From NCBI GenBank assembly GCA_947625185.1, contig CANQNJ010000004.1, forward strand, positions 1 through 61,458: a stretch of DNA of 61,458 nt, read 5' to 3'. Position numbers and translations under genes: made by a program. Of the stretch, positions 16,622 to 25,894 are shown in pieces. Origin of the DNA: an uncultured Clostridia bacterium. GTDB taxonomy: Bacteria > Bacillota > Clostridia > Christensenellales > CAG-314. Numbering within the stretch: the stretch's first letter is position 1; each line of letters starts with the position of its first letter. Below the pieces are notes generated by a model. The model worked only from the letters and a program-made list of their open reading frames with translations, did not search any database and was not told where the DNA came from.

Positions 16622-16795
16622 CAATGGCAACGGAATGGCTCGCAGTGGTTATTCTACAAAAAAAAGCAAGCGCACAGGCTTGCTTCCAAGGACAACAATA
16701 ATTTCGCAGATGACGATATCGCCGTGACGACGGTCAAGTTGAACAAGAAAATGCTTACATTTGAAGTGGGCGAGAGCGAGAAACGTATCGTATAG
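16622..16795 (+). pseudogene. Remnant resembling a bacterial Ig-like (Big_2) domain
   Basis: A frame without a plausible start ends TTVKLNKKMLTFEVGESEKR and stops at 16793-16795. That segment matches the usual opening of Big_2 domains in surface proteins. The hairpin AAGCAAGC/GCTTGCTT (16664-16685) interrupts its front. It is probably the relic of a surface-protein gene. The flanks 16496-16621 and 16796-16893 hold nothing I can name. Confidence 0.35.
16664..16685 (-). terminator. Hairpin with T-run on the minus strand
   Basis: AAGCAAGC and GCTTGCTT pair around GCACAG. The A-run before it gives a T-run on the minus strand. No minus-strand gene lies upstream now, which fits a deleted or relocated gene. 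Confidence 0.45.
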
Positions 16796-16893
16796 GTGGC
16801 GTCATCGTTGCCGCAGTATTCGGACGGCACAGCGGCAGTTCGCGCGCGGCATGGCGCGGTTGCAAAAATTTTTTGAAAAATTGAATAATATCG

Positions 16894-16922
16894 TTGACAA
16901 CGGGAGAATATAGTGATATATT
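16894..16922 (+). promoter_or_regulatory. Promoter of the heat-shock operon
   Basis: TTGACA (16894-16899), 17-nt spacer, TATATT (16917-16922), directly followed by CIRCE. Confidence 0.88.
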
Positions 16923-16933
16923 AGAAGCAGAAT

Positions 16934-16960
16934 TTAGCAGTCGAAGGCAAAGAGTGCTAA
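16934..16960 (+). promoter_or_regulatory. CIRCE operator, binding site of HrcA
   Basis: TTAGCAGTC-N9-GAGTGCTAA matches the CIRCE consensus TTAGCACTC-N9-GAGTGCTAA with one mismatch in the left arm. It lies between the promoter and hrcA, so HrcA should repress its own operon. Confidence 0.95.
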
Positions 16961-16992
16961 CACTCTGAATAAAATGTTGACAGGGGGAGAAA

Positions 16993-18018
16993 ATGCTAAG
17001 CGACAGAAAAAAGAAAATACTGTGCGCCGTAGTGGACAGTTACATCGAGTCGGCGACTCCCGTTGCCAGCAAGGACATTCAGGCGGAATATTTGCCGGAT
17101 TGTTCGTCGGCTACCATTCGCAACGAGTTGTCCACCCTTGAAAGTATGGGTTATCTTATACAGCCGCACGTTTCCGCGGGGCGTATTCCTTCGGAGAAGG
17201 CTTTTCGTTTCTACGTCAACGAGTTGATGTACGAGAACAATCTGTCCGCGCAGGAGGCGGAGCTTATCGAGAAGTATCTCAATCGCAAGATAGGCAGTCT
17301 CGAAGACGTAATGACGGCGATAACGCACATCATCGCGGAGATAACCAACTATACGTCGGTGGTGGTCAAGGAGGATATGTCCGATACAATCACGGCGATC
17401 AAGCTGTTGGATCTCAGCAACGGCAAGTTGCTTGTAGTCATCGTAACGGACAGCCGCGTGTTGAAAGACGGCATGGTGGATCTGCCGGACGACTTCGACG
17501 AGCAGATGATCGCGCGGGCGCAGCATTGGTTAAACAAGATATTCTGCGGCAAGCACGTCAGCGAGTTTATCAACTTCGATTATCCCTTCGCGCTTGTCAA
17601 CGAGGAGTTTTCACAATACAACGCGTTGTTCAAGAAGATCATCGACGTGCTTAAAAAGGTATCGTTGATGAACGGTATGGACGTGGAGATGTACGGCGAA
17701 AATCAGACCCTTGCTCACAGCGAATACTCCAAGGTGGAGGACGCGCGCAAGTTTCTCGCCCAGATGGAGAACAAGGAACGTATCGCGGAGATACTTACCA
17801 ACGACGGCGGCGCGGACGGAAGCATGACCGTCAAGATCGGCGCCGACGAAAACGCTCCCGAGGGGTGCGCCGTGGTGACTACCCGCGTCAGTCTGGGAGA
17901 AAACGTCAGCGGTTCGATCGGGGTCATCGGTCCCGTCAGAATGAATTACCGCAAGGTGTTGGCTGTGTTGGATAAAATAAGCGATATCATCATAGATCTG
18001 GTGGGCAAAGGAGAATAA
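16993..18018 (+). CDS. hrcA: Heat-inducible transcription repressor HrcA
   Basis: Represses class I heat-shock genes by binding CIRCE, and depends on GroEL for activity in studied Bacillota. 341 residues. The N-terminal winged helix includes RKKILCAVVDSYIESATPV, SSATIRNELSTLESMGYL and HVSAGRIPSEKAFRFYV, all family hallmarks; the rest is the GAF-like dimer domain. A CIRCE site precedes it and GGGGGAG supports the start. The stop is immediately followed by the grpE ATG. Confidence 0.96.
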   Translation: MLSDRKKKILCAVVDSYIESATPVASKDIQAEYLPDCSSATIRNELSTLESMGYLIQPHVSAGRIPSEKAFRFYVNELMYENNLSAQEAELIEKYLNRKIGSLEDVMTAITHIIAEITNYTSVVVKEDMSDTITAIKLLDLSNGKLLVVIVTDSRVLKDGMVDLPDDFDEQMIARAQHWLNKIFCGKHVSEFINFDYPFALVNEEFSQYNALFKKIIDVLKKVSLMNGMDVEMYGENQTLAHSEYSKVEDARKFLAQMENKERIAEILTNDGGADGSMTVKIGADENAPEGCAVVTTRVSLGENVSGSIGVIGPVRMNYRKVLAVLDKISDIIIDLVGKGE

Positions 18019-18627
18019 ATGAGTAAGGAAAAAAAGCACAACGAATACAAAGAAACGGTTGAACCCGCAGCGGAACCCGCAGTTCAGACCGTCGCCAAGA
18101 CGGAGTTGGAGCGGGCGCTTACCGAAGAAAACGAAAAGTTAATCGCCGAAACGGAAAGCCTCAGGGCGGAGAACGACAAACTGCACAAAACCTGCAAGCG
18201 TCTGCAAAGCTCGGCGGACAAGTCGGACGCCTATCTCAATCAATTGGTCGCTATGAAGAACGATTTTGAGAGCTACAAGCGCCGTATGAAGTTCAACGGC
18301 GAACAAGCCAAGGCGGAAGGCGTGCAGAGCGTTATCGTCAAGTTGATTGCCGTATGCGACAACTTCGACCTGGCAAAACAGCACCTCGACGGCGACAATC
18401 TCAAAGCGTTTGAAATGGTTTACGCCAAGTTTCTGCAAATACTCGCCGATTGCGGCGTGGAAGAGATGAACGTAATGGGACAACCCTTCGATCCGCAGAA
18501 GATGAACGCCTTGTCCAAGGTGGATCGCGGCGAGGATAACAAAGACGTCGTGGTGGAAGTGTACAAGAAAGGTTACGTTATGGGCGACAAAGTGCTGCGC
18601 TATGCGGAAGTAATAGTGGGCGCATAG
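18019..18627 (+). CDS. grpE: Nucleotide exchange factor GrpE
   Basis: Releases ADP from DnaK so the chaperone can cycle. 202 residues: a long N-terminal coiled coil rich in Glu and Lys (ELERALTEENEKLIAETE), then the GrpE head with NDFESYKRRMKFNGEQAKAE and the C-terminal pattern GYVMGDKVLRYAEVIVG. The start codon abuts the hrcA stop, so translation is coupled, and the gene belongs to the HrcA-controlled operon. Confidence 0.95.
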   Translation: MSKEKKHNEYKETVEPAAEPAVQTVAKTELERALTEENEKLIAETESLRAENDKLHKTCKRLQSSADKSDAYLNQLVAMKNDFESYKRRMKFNGEQAKAEGVQSVIVKLIAVCDNFDLAKQHLDGDNLKAFEMVYAKFLQILADCGVEEMNVMGQPFDPQKMNALSKVDRGEDNKDVVVEVYKKGYVMGDKVLRYAEVIVGA

Positions 18628-18700
18628 AGGACATAGCAAACTCGTTCGGGGCGAATACCCCGAAGCATAAATCTGATAATAATGAAAGGAGATGAATATT

Positions 18701-20515
18701 ATGGGAAAAATCATAGGAATAGACCTCGGAACAACAAATAGCTGCGTGGCGGTATTGGAAGGCGGCGAACCCGTCGTTATCGCCAATGCGGAAGGAAATC
18801 GTACCACGCCCTCCGTCGTGGCGTTCACCAAGGACGGAGAACGTCTTGTGGGAAGCGTTGCCAAGCGTCAGGCGGTGGTAAACGCCGAGAGGACGGTATT
18901 GAGCATCAAACGCGAAATGGGTACGAATTACACCGTCAATATCGACGGCAAACATTATTCGCCGCAAGAGATATCCGCCATCATTCTCAGCAAGTTGAAG
19001 GCAGACGCGGAGAGCTACCTCGGCGAAAAGGTAACTCAGGCGGTCATTACCGTCCCCGCTTATTTCAGCGACGCGCAACGTCAAGCCACCAAGGACGCGG
19101 GCAAGATCGCCGGTCTGGAAGTATTGCGCATAATCAACGAGCCTACCGCGGCGGCGCTTGCTTACGGCTTGGACAAGGGCGAGAATAAGAACCAAAAGAT
19201 ACTTATTTACGACCTCGGCGGCGGTACTTTCGACGTATCCATATTGGAGATAGGCGACGGCGTATTCGAAGTGCTTGCCACCAACGGCAACAACCGCTTG
19301 GGCGGCGACGACATAGACAAGATAATTATGGATTATCTGATCGGCGAATTCAAGAAGACAAGCGGCATCGATCTCAGCAACGACAAGCAGGCACTTCAAC
19401 GTCTCAAAGAAGCCGCCGAGAAGGCGAAGATCGATCTGTCCGCAACGCTCAAAACGACCGTTTCGTTGCCCTTCATCACTGCGGATCAGACAGGTCCCAA
19501 GCACCTCGAAGTGGAGATCACCCGCGCAAAGTTCGAGAGCCTTATCGACGTTATCATCAAGAAGACCATCGAACCGATGAAGAAGGCAATGGAGGACGCC
19601 GGCGTAACCAACAACGACCTCAACCGCGTAATATTGGTAGGCGGTTCCACCCGTATCCCCGCCGTTGTCGAAGCGGTCAAGAACTTCTGCGGCAAGGAAC
19701 CGTACAAGGGCATCAATCCCGACGAATGCGTAGCCATCGGCGCGGCAATTCAGGGCGGCGTTCTCGGCGGCGAAGTCAAGGACGTATTGCTTCTCGACGT
19801 TACTCCGCTGTCTCTCGGTATCGAGGTGTTGGGCGGCGTGACGGCACGACTGATCGAGCGTAATACTACCATACCCACGAGCAAATCGCAAATATTCTCC
19901 ACAGCGGCGGACAACCAGACAAGCGTGGATATACACGTTTTGCAAGGCGAGCGCGAAATGGCTGCGGACAACAAGACTCTCGGTCGTTTCTCTCTTACGG
20001 GCATAGCGCCCGCACCGCGCGGAATTCCGCAGATCGAAGTCAAGTTCGATATAGACGCAAACGGCATCGTACACGTCACTGCAAAGGATCTCGGCACGCA
20101 GAAAGAGCAATCCGTAACCATCACGTCCAGCACCAACCTTTCCGAAGCGGATATCGACAAGGCGGTCAAGGACGCGGAGAAATATGCCGAAGAGGACAAG
20201 AAACGCCGCGAAGCGGTAGAAGCGCATAACGGTTTGGATCAGATGATCCTGTCCGTAGAGCAGATCCTTCGCGATCCCAACGCCAAGCTGTCGGATGAGG
20301 ACAAGTCTACTCTGGAAGAAGAGATCAAGAAGAGCAAAGAGGTTTTGGATAAGCAGGGCGCCTCTACCGACGAACTGAAAGCGGAAACCGACCGTCTGGC
20401 TCAGGCTTGCGCTCCCGTTTTCCAGAGAATGTATCAACAGGCGTCGCAGCAAAGTGCTCAACAAGAGGACGGCAGCGAAGTCAAGTATGACGTTCACGAC
20501 GAGGACAACAAATAA
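18701..20515 (+). CDS. dnaK: Molecular chaperone DnaK (Hsp70)
   Basis: ATP-driven folding chaperone. 604 residues: nucleotide-binding domain opening [19 protein letters not shown], with [12 protein letters not shown] and [13 protein letters not shown], then the linker [15 protein letters not shown] and substrate domain (GERLVG and [13 protein letters not shown] contexts). The Gram-positive form lacks a stretch of the ATPase domain, as expected here. The start at 18701 is 7 nt from AAAGGAG; an ATG at 18692 touches that ribosome binding site and is unlikely. Third gene of the CIRCE operon. Confidence 0.97.
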   Translation: MGKIIGIDLGTTNSCVAVLEGGEPVVIANAEGNRTTPSVVAFTKDGERLVGSVAKRQAVVNAERTVLSIKREMGTNYTVNIDGKHYSPQEISAIILSKLKADAESYLGEKVTQAVITVPAYFSDAQRQATKDAGKIAGLEVLRIINEPTAAALAYGLDKGENKNQKILIYDLGGGTFDVSILEIGDGVFEVLATNGNNRLGGDDIDKIIMDYLIGEFKKTSGIDLSNDKQALQRLKEAAEKAKIDLSATLKTTVSLPFITADQTGPKHLEVEITRAKFESLIDVIIKKTIEPMKKAMEDAGVTNNDLNRVILVGGSTRIPAVVEAVKNFCGKEPYKGINPDECVAIGAAIQGGVLGGEVKDVLLLDVTPLSLGIEVLGGVTARLIERNTTIPTSKSQIFSTAADNQTSVDIHVLQGEREMAADNKTLGRFSLTGIAPAPRGIPQIEVKFDIDANGIVHVTAKDLGTQKEQSVTITSSTNLSEADIDKAVKDAEKYAEEDKKRREAVEAHNGLDQMILSVEQILRDPNAKLSDEDKSTLEEEIKKSKEVLDKQGASTDELKAETDRLAQACAPVFQRMYQQASQQSAQQEDGSEVKYDVHDEDNK

Positions 20516-20595
20516 TCTTCGCAATCACAACAAATTTTTACTCGGCAAGAAGTCTTGCAACGGCAAGGCTTCCTGCTTGATGTTTAGAGGTAACA

Positions 20596-21750
20596 ATGCC
20601 GACAAAAGATTATTACAAAACATTGGGCGTGGAAAAGACAGCGTCGCAGGACGAAATCAAGTCCGCATACCGCCGTCTTGCCAAGCAATATCACCCGGAT
20701 CTGCACCCCAACGATAAGGAAGCCGCCGAGAAGTTCAAGGAGATCAACGAGGCGTATTCCGTCGTGGGCGATCCCGACAAGCGCGGCAAGTACGATCGCG
20801 GCGAGATGGATATGGGCGCGGGCGGCGCAGGCTTCAATCCCTTCGGCGGAGGCGCGGGCGGCGGCTTTACGGCTACCGGTTTCGACGACATATTCGATAT
20901 GTTCAGCGACGCTTTCGGCTTCGGCGGAAGCAGAACGCGCAGCCGCAGGTCTCAATCCTCCGTCGGCAGCGATATCACTCAGCAGATAGAGCTTACCTTT
21001 ATGGAGTCTATCCTGGGCTGTACCAAGCCGATAACCTTTTCGCGGTTGGAGAAGTGTCCTTCCTGTCACGGTACGGGCGCCAAGGACGACGCGCATCTCA
21101 AAACGTGCGACAAATGCGGCGGCAGCGGTCAGGTCAGACACGTTCAGAATACCATTTTCGGTCAGCAAATCACCGTCGGCGCCTGCGACAAATGCGGCGG
21201 AACGGGCAAGATCGTCACGGAAAATTGCAAGACCTGCGGCGGCAAGGGAGTAGTCACCAAGAATAAGGTCATCAACGTCACCATACCTGCGGGTGTGGAG
21301 AACGGTTCCGTGCTGCAACTGACGGGAGAGGGCAACGCTCCGAGAAACGGCAACGGCAGAAGCGGCAATCTTTTGTTGGAGTTTTCCGTCAAGCCAAGCG
21401 CCCTGTTCAAGCGCGACGGCTACAACCTGTATGTAAACGTCCCCGTCAGTTATCTTACGGCGGTGTGCGGCGGACAGGTGGAGATACCCGCGCCGGACGG
21501 AGTGTTCATTCACAATTTGCAGGAAGGAACTTCCAACGGCGAGACGCTTCGTTTCCGCGGCAAAGGCATACGCACTCAACGCGGCGCGGTGGGGGATCTG
21601 TTTGCGACGATAAGCGTCGAAGTACCCAAGGGCATCACGCGCGCGCAGAAGAAATCGTTGGAACAGTTCGAGAACGACAACACCCTCAAAAACTACTCCA
21701 AGAGACGCGCTTTTCTCGACGAGATCGCCAAGACCTATCCCAAGAAGTAG
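20596..21750 (+). CDS. dnaJ: Molecular chaperone DnaJ (Hsp40)
   Basis: Delivers clients to DnaK and triggers its ATPase. 384 residues: J domain (1-70) with the HPD triad in KQYHPDLHPN, a Gly/Phe-rich linker, four zinc-binding CXXCXGXG repeats (CPSCHGTG, CDKCGGSG, CDKCGGTG, CKTCGGKG) and the C-terminal client-binding domains. It closes the hrcA-grpE-dnaK-dnaJ operon, 80 nt after dnaK. Confidence 0.97.
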   Translation: MPTKDYYKTLGVEKTASQDEIKSAYRRLAKQYHPDLHPNDKEAAEKFKEINEAYSVVGDPDKRGKYDRGEMDMGAGGAGFNPFGGGAGGGFTATGFDDIFDMFSDAFGFGGSRTRSRRSQSSVGSDITQQIELTFMESILGCTKPITFSRLEKCPSCHGTGAKDDAHLKTCDKCGGSGQVRHVQNTIFGQQITVGACDKCGGTGKIVTENCKTCGGKGVVTKNKVINVTIPAGVENGSVLQLTGEGNAPRNGNGRSGNLLLEFSVKPSALFKRDGYNLYVNVPVSYLTAVCGGQVEIPAPDGVFIHNLQEGTSNGETLRFRGKGIRTQRGAVGDLFATISVEVPKGITRAQKKSLEQFENDNTLKNYSKRRAFLDEIAKTYPKK

Positions 21751-21819
21751 ACGCGTTTTATCGGAAAATACAATAACGACGGCATTGAGCCGTCTTGCGA
21801 CTTGCAATGCGCCGCGAAA

Positions 21820-21851
21820 GGCATTTATTTCGCCTTTTGTAGGCGCGTTTT
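21820..21851 (+). repeat. Left copy of a 32-bp direct repeat flanking R1 copy B
   Basis: This stretch, ending GTAGGCGCGTTTT, recurs at 22252-22283 with three transitions. The pair brackets the R1 copy and looks like an old, large target duplication or a duplicated integration site. Confidence 0.6.
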
Positions 21852-22245
21852 GGCTCTATGTCAAATGTTGGGGTCAAAGAAAATCATAAAGAGAAACAAG
21901 GCTGTTGTGCCCCAACATTTTGTCATTAGAGCCACCGACCAAACGCAAGTCTGTACGGTTGACTGCGCAACCGACCCCTGACGGGGCGCAAGCGCAGACT
22001 TGGTCGGACTACTAAGGAAGCCGAGGACACCTCGGCTTTCATTATTTGTACTTTCGGCGGGGAGTCGCATGCCCCGCCATCCCCCGCAAGGGCTGCAATT
22101 TCGGTACACGCCCGAGATTGCAGACGGGATTTGCTTCGGCTTACGACTCCGCAAATCCCTTGCATTAGTTTATGATGACCTATCTCTGTTCACAGGGAGT
22201 AAGTCGTTTTCGGTACTTCATTTTCATCTACACCCCAACATTTCT
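21852..22245 (+). repeat. R1 structured repeat, copy B
   Basis: It opens with a long hairpin whose arms begin GGCTCTATG (21852) and end AGAGCC (near 21933). Then comes the four-way junction 21935-22007 (CCGACC/GGTCGG, AAGTCTG/CAGACTT, three inner hairpins), followed by AAGCCGAGG/CCTCGGCTT (22018-22038), GGCGGGG/CCCCGCC (22056-22078), CTGCAATTTCGG/CCGAGATTGCAG (22093-22123) and GGGATTTGC/GCAAATCCC (22126-22159). AAATGTTGGGGT near the left end is mirrored by ACCCCAACATTT near 22233-22244, so the copy has terminal inverted repeats. Confidence 0.8.
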
Positions 22246-22251
22246 AACAGG

Positions 22252-22283
22252 ACATTTATTTCGTCTTTCGTAGGCGCGTTTTT
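22252..22283 (+). repeat. Right copy of the 32-bp direct repeat
   Basis: 29 of 32 positions match 21820-21851. From here to the padR gene (22284-22549) there is one more GC-rich hairpin (about 22321-22379) and an AT-rich promoter region. Confidence 0.6.
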
Positions 22284-22549
22284 ATGCGAGAAGGAAGAAG
22301 TCAAACGCAATTGGCGATTTATGCCTTGGTAATGCGCAAACGCGCCCGCTGCGGCGGTCGGAACGCCGTCCGAGGCATAGCAAAGGGCGCTTTGCCGACC
22401 GTTTTGTATATGTCGGTGTGTTTCACGAAGTTTCATATTTGCGACAAAAAAAATATAAATTTTATTTTTCAAAAAATGCCCTTTGCACGCTTTACAAATT
22501 GTCGCAAGTTTGTTAATCTATATTACAGACATAGTATGGAGAGCAAAAG

Positions 22550-22873
22550 ATGAAAGTTATTTCAAGTGATCTTTTGCGCGGTCACATTGACACGTTTGTT
22601 TTGTCCGCTTTGATGAGCGGCACCAAGTACGGCAATGAGATACGCAAATTCATCGCGAAAAAAACCAACAATTTGTACGTTCCCAATGAGCAGAGCCTGT
22701 ATTCGGCATATCACCGTTTGGAGGATATGGAATGTATCAAGGGCTATTGGGGAGAGAATGTCGGTGCCACGCGTAAGTACTATACCATCACCGAGAAGGG
22801 GCGCAATATGTACGCCGTCAACAAGCGTGAGTGGGAAAATGCCAAGATGCTGATAGATATTCTCATCAAATAA
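22550..22873 (+). CDS. PadR-family transcriptional regulator
   Basis: 107 residues with the PadR winged-helix pattern: LLRGHIDTFVLSALMSGTKYGNEIRKFI, then SLYSAYHRLEDMECIKGYW and RKYYTITEKGRNMY. PadR proteins are dimeric repressors that often control efflux or stress genes. It lies 2 nt ahead of prmA, so it heads the prmA-mtaB-HIT operon; autoregulation is plausible but no operator is obvious. Confidence 0.85.
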   Translation: MKVISSDLLRGHIDTFVLSALMSGTKYGNEIRKFIAKKTNNLYVPNEQSLYSAYHRLEDMECIKGYWGENVGATRKYYTITEKGRNMYAVNKREWENAKMLIDILIK

Positions 22874-22875
22874 CT

Positions 22876-23775
22876 ATGGATTACAGCGAAATTGCCGTTT
22901 ATACGACGTCGGAGAAGGCGGAGATCGTAGCCTACTTCTTATCCGAGGTGTGTATGGACGGCGTAAGTATTTTCGACATAAACGACCTCTATGACAATCC
23001 CGGTTGGGACTACAAGGAAGAGGGCATAGAGCAACGTTATGACAGCGAGGTAGTCGTCAAAGGCTACTGTGATTCAGAGGACACGGACCGTGTTCTCGAT
23101 TTTTTACGTCGGGAACTTGACGGGTTAACCGACGCAGGCAGCTTGAAGATAGAAGTTCGCGTCGTGGACGGCGACGCCTGGGTGGACAAGTGGAAAGAGA
23201 CTTTCCGCCCCATCGAGACAGACAAGTTGGTCATTTGTCCCGAGTGGCAGAGCGTCGAGACGGACAAGAAAGTTTTTCTTATGGACAGCGGCGTCGCATT
23301 CGGCACGGGACAACACGAGACGACTTCTATGTGCCTCGAATTTATGGAAAAGTTGCCTCTTGACGGCAAGCGCGTATTGGACGTGGGCTGCGGCAGCGGC
23401 ATACTCGGATTGTGCTGTTTGCTGTTGGGCGCCGATAGCGCCGAACTTGTGGATATAGACCCTCAGGCGACGGATATTGCCCGTCACAACGCGGCAATTA
23501 ACGGTTTGCAGTCCCGCACGGCAATAAAAACGGGCAATCTCACCGAGCAGACGGAAGGAACGTTTGACATAGTATTCGCCAATCTTACCGCAGATATATT
23601 GGCATTGCTGCACAAGGACATAAGTAAAGTGGTGCATAGCGGCTCCGTCGCGGTACTCAGCGGCATATTGGACGTCAAGTCGGACGAGGTGATCGATATG
23701 TACTCCGACCGATTCGACGTAATAGAGATAAAGGCAAAGGGCGAGTGGCGCGCGTTGCTGCTCGCGACGAGATAA
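22876..23775 (+). CDS. prmA: Ribosomal protein L11 methyltransferase
   Basis: Transfers methyl groups from S-adenosylmethionine to ribosomal protein L11. 299 residues: an N-terminal L11-recognition domain, then DSGVAFGTGQHETTSMCLE, SAM motif VLDVGCGSGILGL and motif IV region FANLTADIL. I chose the ATG at 22876, just behind the padR stop, over a frame that starts within padR. In Clostridia it usually neighbours a MiaB-like gene, as here. Confidence 0.93.
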   Translation: MDYSEIAVYTTSEKAEIVAYFLSEVCMDGVSIFDINDLYDNPGWDYKEEGIEQRYDSEVVVKGYCDSEDTDRVLDFLRRELDGLTDAGSLKIEVRVVDGDAWVDKWKETFRPIETDKLVICPEWQSVETDKKVFLMDSGVAFGTGQHETTSMCLEFMEKLPLDGKRVLDVGCGSGILGLCCLLLGADSAELVDIDPQATDIARHNAAINGLQSRTAIKTGNLTEQTEGTFDIVFANLTADILALLHKDISKVVHSGSVAVLSGILDVKSDEVIDMYSDRFDVIEIKAKGEWRALLLATR

Positions 23776-23776
23776 A

Positions 23777-25012
23777 ATGAAAGTTTCCGTATTCACATTG
23801 GGATGCAAGACCAATCTGTATGAGAGCGGTCAGATAATCGCCGAACTCAACGCTCGCGGTATAGAGGCGACTCACGGACTTGAACCGGCGGATGTATTCG
23901 TACTCAATACCTGCGCCGTCACGGGAGAGGCGGAGCGCAAGTCCCGCCAGGCGGTGGAACGCGCCCGCAAGCTTAATCCCGATTGCCGCGTGCTGATCGT
24001 CGGTTGCGCGGCAGAGAAGAACGCCGAGCAATTTGCGTCTATGGAAAACGTGACCCTGATCAAAGGGGTCGCCAACAAGACGGCGGTTGCGCAAGAAATA
24101 GAGCGCGCGGGAATAGAAGTGGATATGTTGCCCTCCGTTATCATGGAGAAGGTATTTTCCGCGCAGGAGCGCACCCGTGCGTTCGTCAAAATACAGGACG
24201 GCTGCAACAATTTTTGCAGTTATTGTATCGTGCCGTATCTTCGCGGTCGCAGCAGAAGCCGCCGCGTTGCCGACGTCGTACAAGAGGTGACCGGCGCCGA
24301 TTGCGCCGAAACGGTACTTATCGGCATAGATATATCTCAATTCGGTCGGGATACGGGCGAGAGCCTTCCGCAGCTTTTCGACGCTTTGCGGGGAGTACGC
24401 ACGCGCATACGTCTGGGCAGTCTGGAAGCGGGCGTTGTCACCGACGAACTGCTCGAAAGCCTCACCCATATCGATTTTTGCCCCCATTTTCACCTCAGTT
24501 TGCAGTCCGGCTGCGATACCGTACTCAGGCGTATGAACCGCAAGTACACGACGGCGGATTACTACCAAGCCGTGTGCAAGATACGCAAGGTCTTTCCATC
24601 CGCGGCGATAACCACCGACGTGATAGTCGGTTTCTGCGGCGAGACGGACGAGGAGTTCGAAGTCACGCGCAGCTTTGCGGAGAAGGTGAACTTTGCGGAT
24701 ATCCACGTGTTTCCCTATTCGCCTCGCGAGGGTACCGTCGCATACCGTTGGGAGGACGTAGACGGCGCAACCAAGGCGCGTCGCGCGGAGATACTCGGTC
24801 GGTTAAAGCTGCGGCTCAAACGGCAATTCGCCGAGAGCTTTGTCGGCACAACCAAGGACGTGCTTGCCGAGCGCAGGCGCGGCGGTTTGTGGGAGGGCTA
24901 CACCAAGGAGTATCTCAGGGTCTATTTCGAGGGAGAAACAACCGTTGGCTCCGTTGTCAACGTGTGTATAAAAGAGCCGTATAAAGACGGCGCAAAAGGA
25001 GAAATATTATGA
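23777..25012 (+). CDS. mtaB: tRNA t6A37 methylthiotransferase MtaB
   Basis: Radical-SAM enzyme that adds a methylthio group to N6-threonylcarbamoyladenosine 37 in tRNA. 411 residues: N-terminal UPF0004 domain (VSVFTLGCKTNLYESG) with cysteines for the auxiliary cluster, radical-SAM motif CNNFCSYC within KIQDGCNNFCSYCIVPYLRG, and a C-terminal TRAM-like region. The LGCKTN start and a length near 410 fit MtaB (YqeV) rather than MiaB. It begins 1 nt after the prmA stop. Its substrate modification is started by threonylcarbamoyl-AMP from the tsaC product at 34748. Confidence 0.9.
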   Translation: MKVSVFTLGCKTNLYESGQIIAELNARGIEATHGLEPADVFVLNTCAVTGEAERKSRQAVERARKLNPDCRVLIVGCAAEKNAEQFASMENVTLIKGVANKTAVAQEIERAGIEVDMLPSVIMEKVFSAQERTRAFVKIQDGCNNFCSYCIVPYLRGRSRSRRVADVVQEVTGADCAETVLIGIDISQFGRDTGESLPQLFDALRGVRTRIRLGSLEAGVVTDELLESLTHIDFCPHFHLSLQSGCDTVLRRMNRKYTTADYYQAVCKIRKVFPSAAITTDVIVGFCGETDEEFEVTRSFAEKVNFADIHVFPYSPREGTVAYRWEDVDGATKARRAEILGRLKLRLKRQFAESFVGTTKDVLAERRRGGLWEGYTKEYLRVYFEGETTVGSVVNVCIKEPYKDGAKGEIL

Positions 25013-25410
25013 ACGATTGTATTTTCTGCAAGATCATAAAGGGAGAGATCCCTTCATACAAGATTTATGAGAACGACAAAGTTTACGCCTTTCTCGATAT
25101 CGCTTGCGACGCCGCGGGGCACACTCTCGTCATTCCCAAGAAGCATTGCGTCAATATTATGGATTGCGATCCGGAGTATCTCGAAGCGGTAACGGACGCC
25201 GTTCGGCTCATCTCCCGTCACTATGTGGACGATTGCGGATTCGAGGGCGTCAACATTTTCAATGCAAGCGGAGCAAGCGCCGAACAGTCGGTATTCCATT
25301 TGCACTTTCACATCATTCCGAGGAAATCGGGCGACGGTCTCGAAATGTGGCCTCTCGAAGGCAAACGGGATATGGATTTGAAGGAAATTTGCAAAAAACT
25401 TGCTCTGTAA
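25009..25410 (+). CDS. HIT-family nucleotide-binding protein
   Basis: 133 residues of the histidine-triad family, which cleave phosphoramidate or adenylylated nucleotides. It opens CIFCKIIKGEIPSYKIYEND, shows the substrate loop NASGASAEQSVFH, and carries the triad HLHFHIIPR. Two cysteines at the start (CIFC) match zinc-binding forms. It overlaps mtaB by four nt (ATGA), so it is translated together with it. Natural substrate unknown. Confidence 0.92.
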   Translation: MNDCIFCKIIKGEIPSYKIYENDKVYAFLDIACDAAGHTLVIPKKHCVNIMDCDPEYLEAVTDAVRLISRHYVDDCGFEGVNIFNASGASAEQSVFHLHFHIIPRKSGDGLEMWPLEGKRDMDLKEICKKLAL

Positions 25411-25413
25411 CGT

Positions 25414-25442
25414 TTGACAACGGCATTGCGTTATGAGATAAT
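25414..25442 (+). promoter_or_regulatory. Promoter of rpsU
   Basis: TTGACA (25414-25419), 17-nt spacer, GATAAT (25437-25442), starting 4 nt after the HIT gene stop. The leader is about 130 nt. Confidence 0.75.
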
Positions 25443-25581
25443 ATTATATGACTTGCGGAGATGAGTTTTCCGTTTTGCGGTCATTGTCGGACTGACGATA
25501 TTTGCGGACGTGCGACAGCCGTCGGAGACGCGTTTATCCGTTATTACAGCGGTTTTACCGAAAGGAGGCGAAAAGAAATTC

Positions 25582-25758
25582 ATGGCTACTATCAAGGTTG
25601 GTGAGAACGAGACTTTGGACAGCGCACTACGCCGTTTCAAGAGACGTTGCGCCCGTGACGGTATCATTGGCGACCTCCGTAAAAAGGAACAATACGAGAA
25701 GCCCAGCGTGCGCCGCAAGAAGAAGGCGGAAGCCGCACGCAAGCGCAACAGATCCTGA
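25582..25758 (+). CDS. rpsU: 30S ribosomal protein S21
   Basis: 58-residue basic ribosomal protein of the small subunit. The sequence ([20 protein letters not shown] then [18 protein letters not shown]) is a full match to the S21 pattern. The start at 25582 has AAAGGAGG 13 nt upstream, a somewhat long spacing; the frame is open upstream but carries no ribosomal sequence. It has its own promoter and a strong terminator. Confidence 0.95.
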   Translation: MATIKVGENETLDSALRRFKRRCARDGIIGDLRKKEQYEKPSVRRKKKAEAARKRNRS

Positions 25759-25783
25759 TTTTAATTTATTACCAAAGAAGCAG

Positions 25784-25820
25784 CTGCTTACCGAAGATTT
25801 CGGTAAGCAGTTTGTATTTT
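25784..25820 (+). terminator. Terminator of rpsU
   Basis: CTGCTTACCGAA (25784-25795) pairs perfectly with TTCGGTAAGCAG (25799-25810) around a GAT loop. A T-rich tail follows. Confidence 0.85.
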
Positions 25821-25894
25821 ACCGAATTTATAAGTCAAATTTCGCAGGCAAACGCCAAATTTTGCAATCTTTTTTATATTTTATCGGAGGAACA

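Noticed and set aside
18692..18700. Upstream ATG for dnaK
   Set aside because: It directly touches the GGAG that would have to serve it; the ATG at 18701 has proper spacing and gives the canonical [11 protein letters not shown] start.
22284..22553. Frame of 89 codons between R1 copy B and padR
   Set aside because: It crosses a GC-rich hairpin and the AT-rich padR promoter region and has no ribosome binding site or domain.
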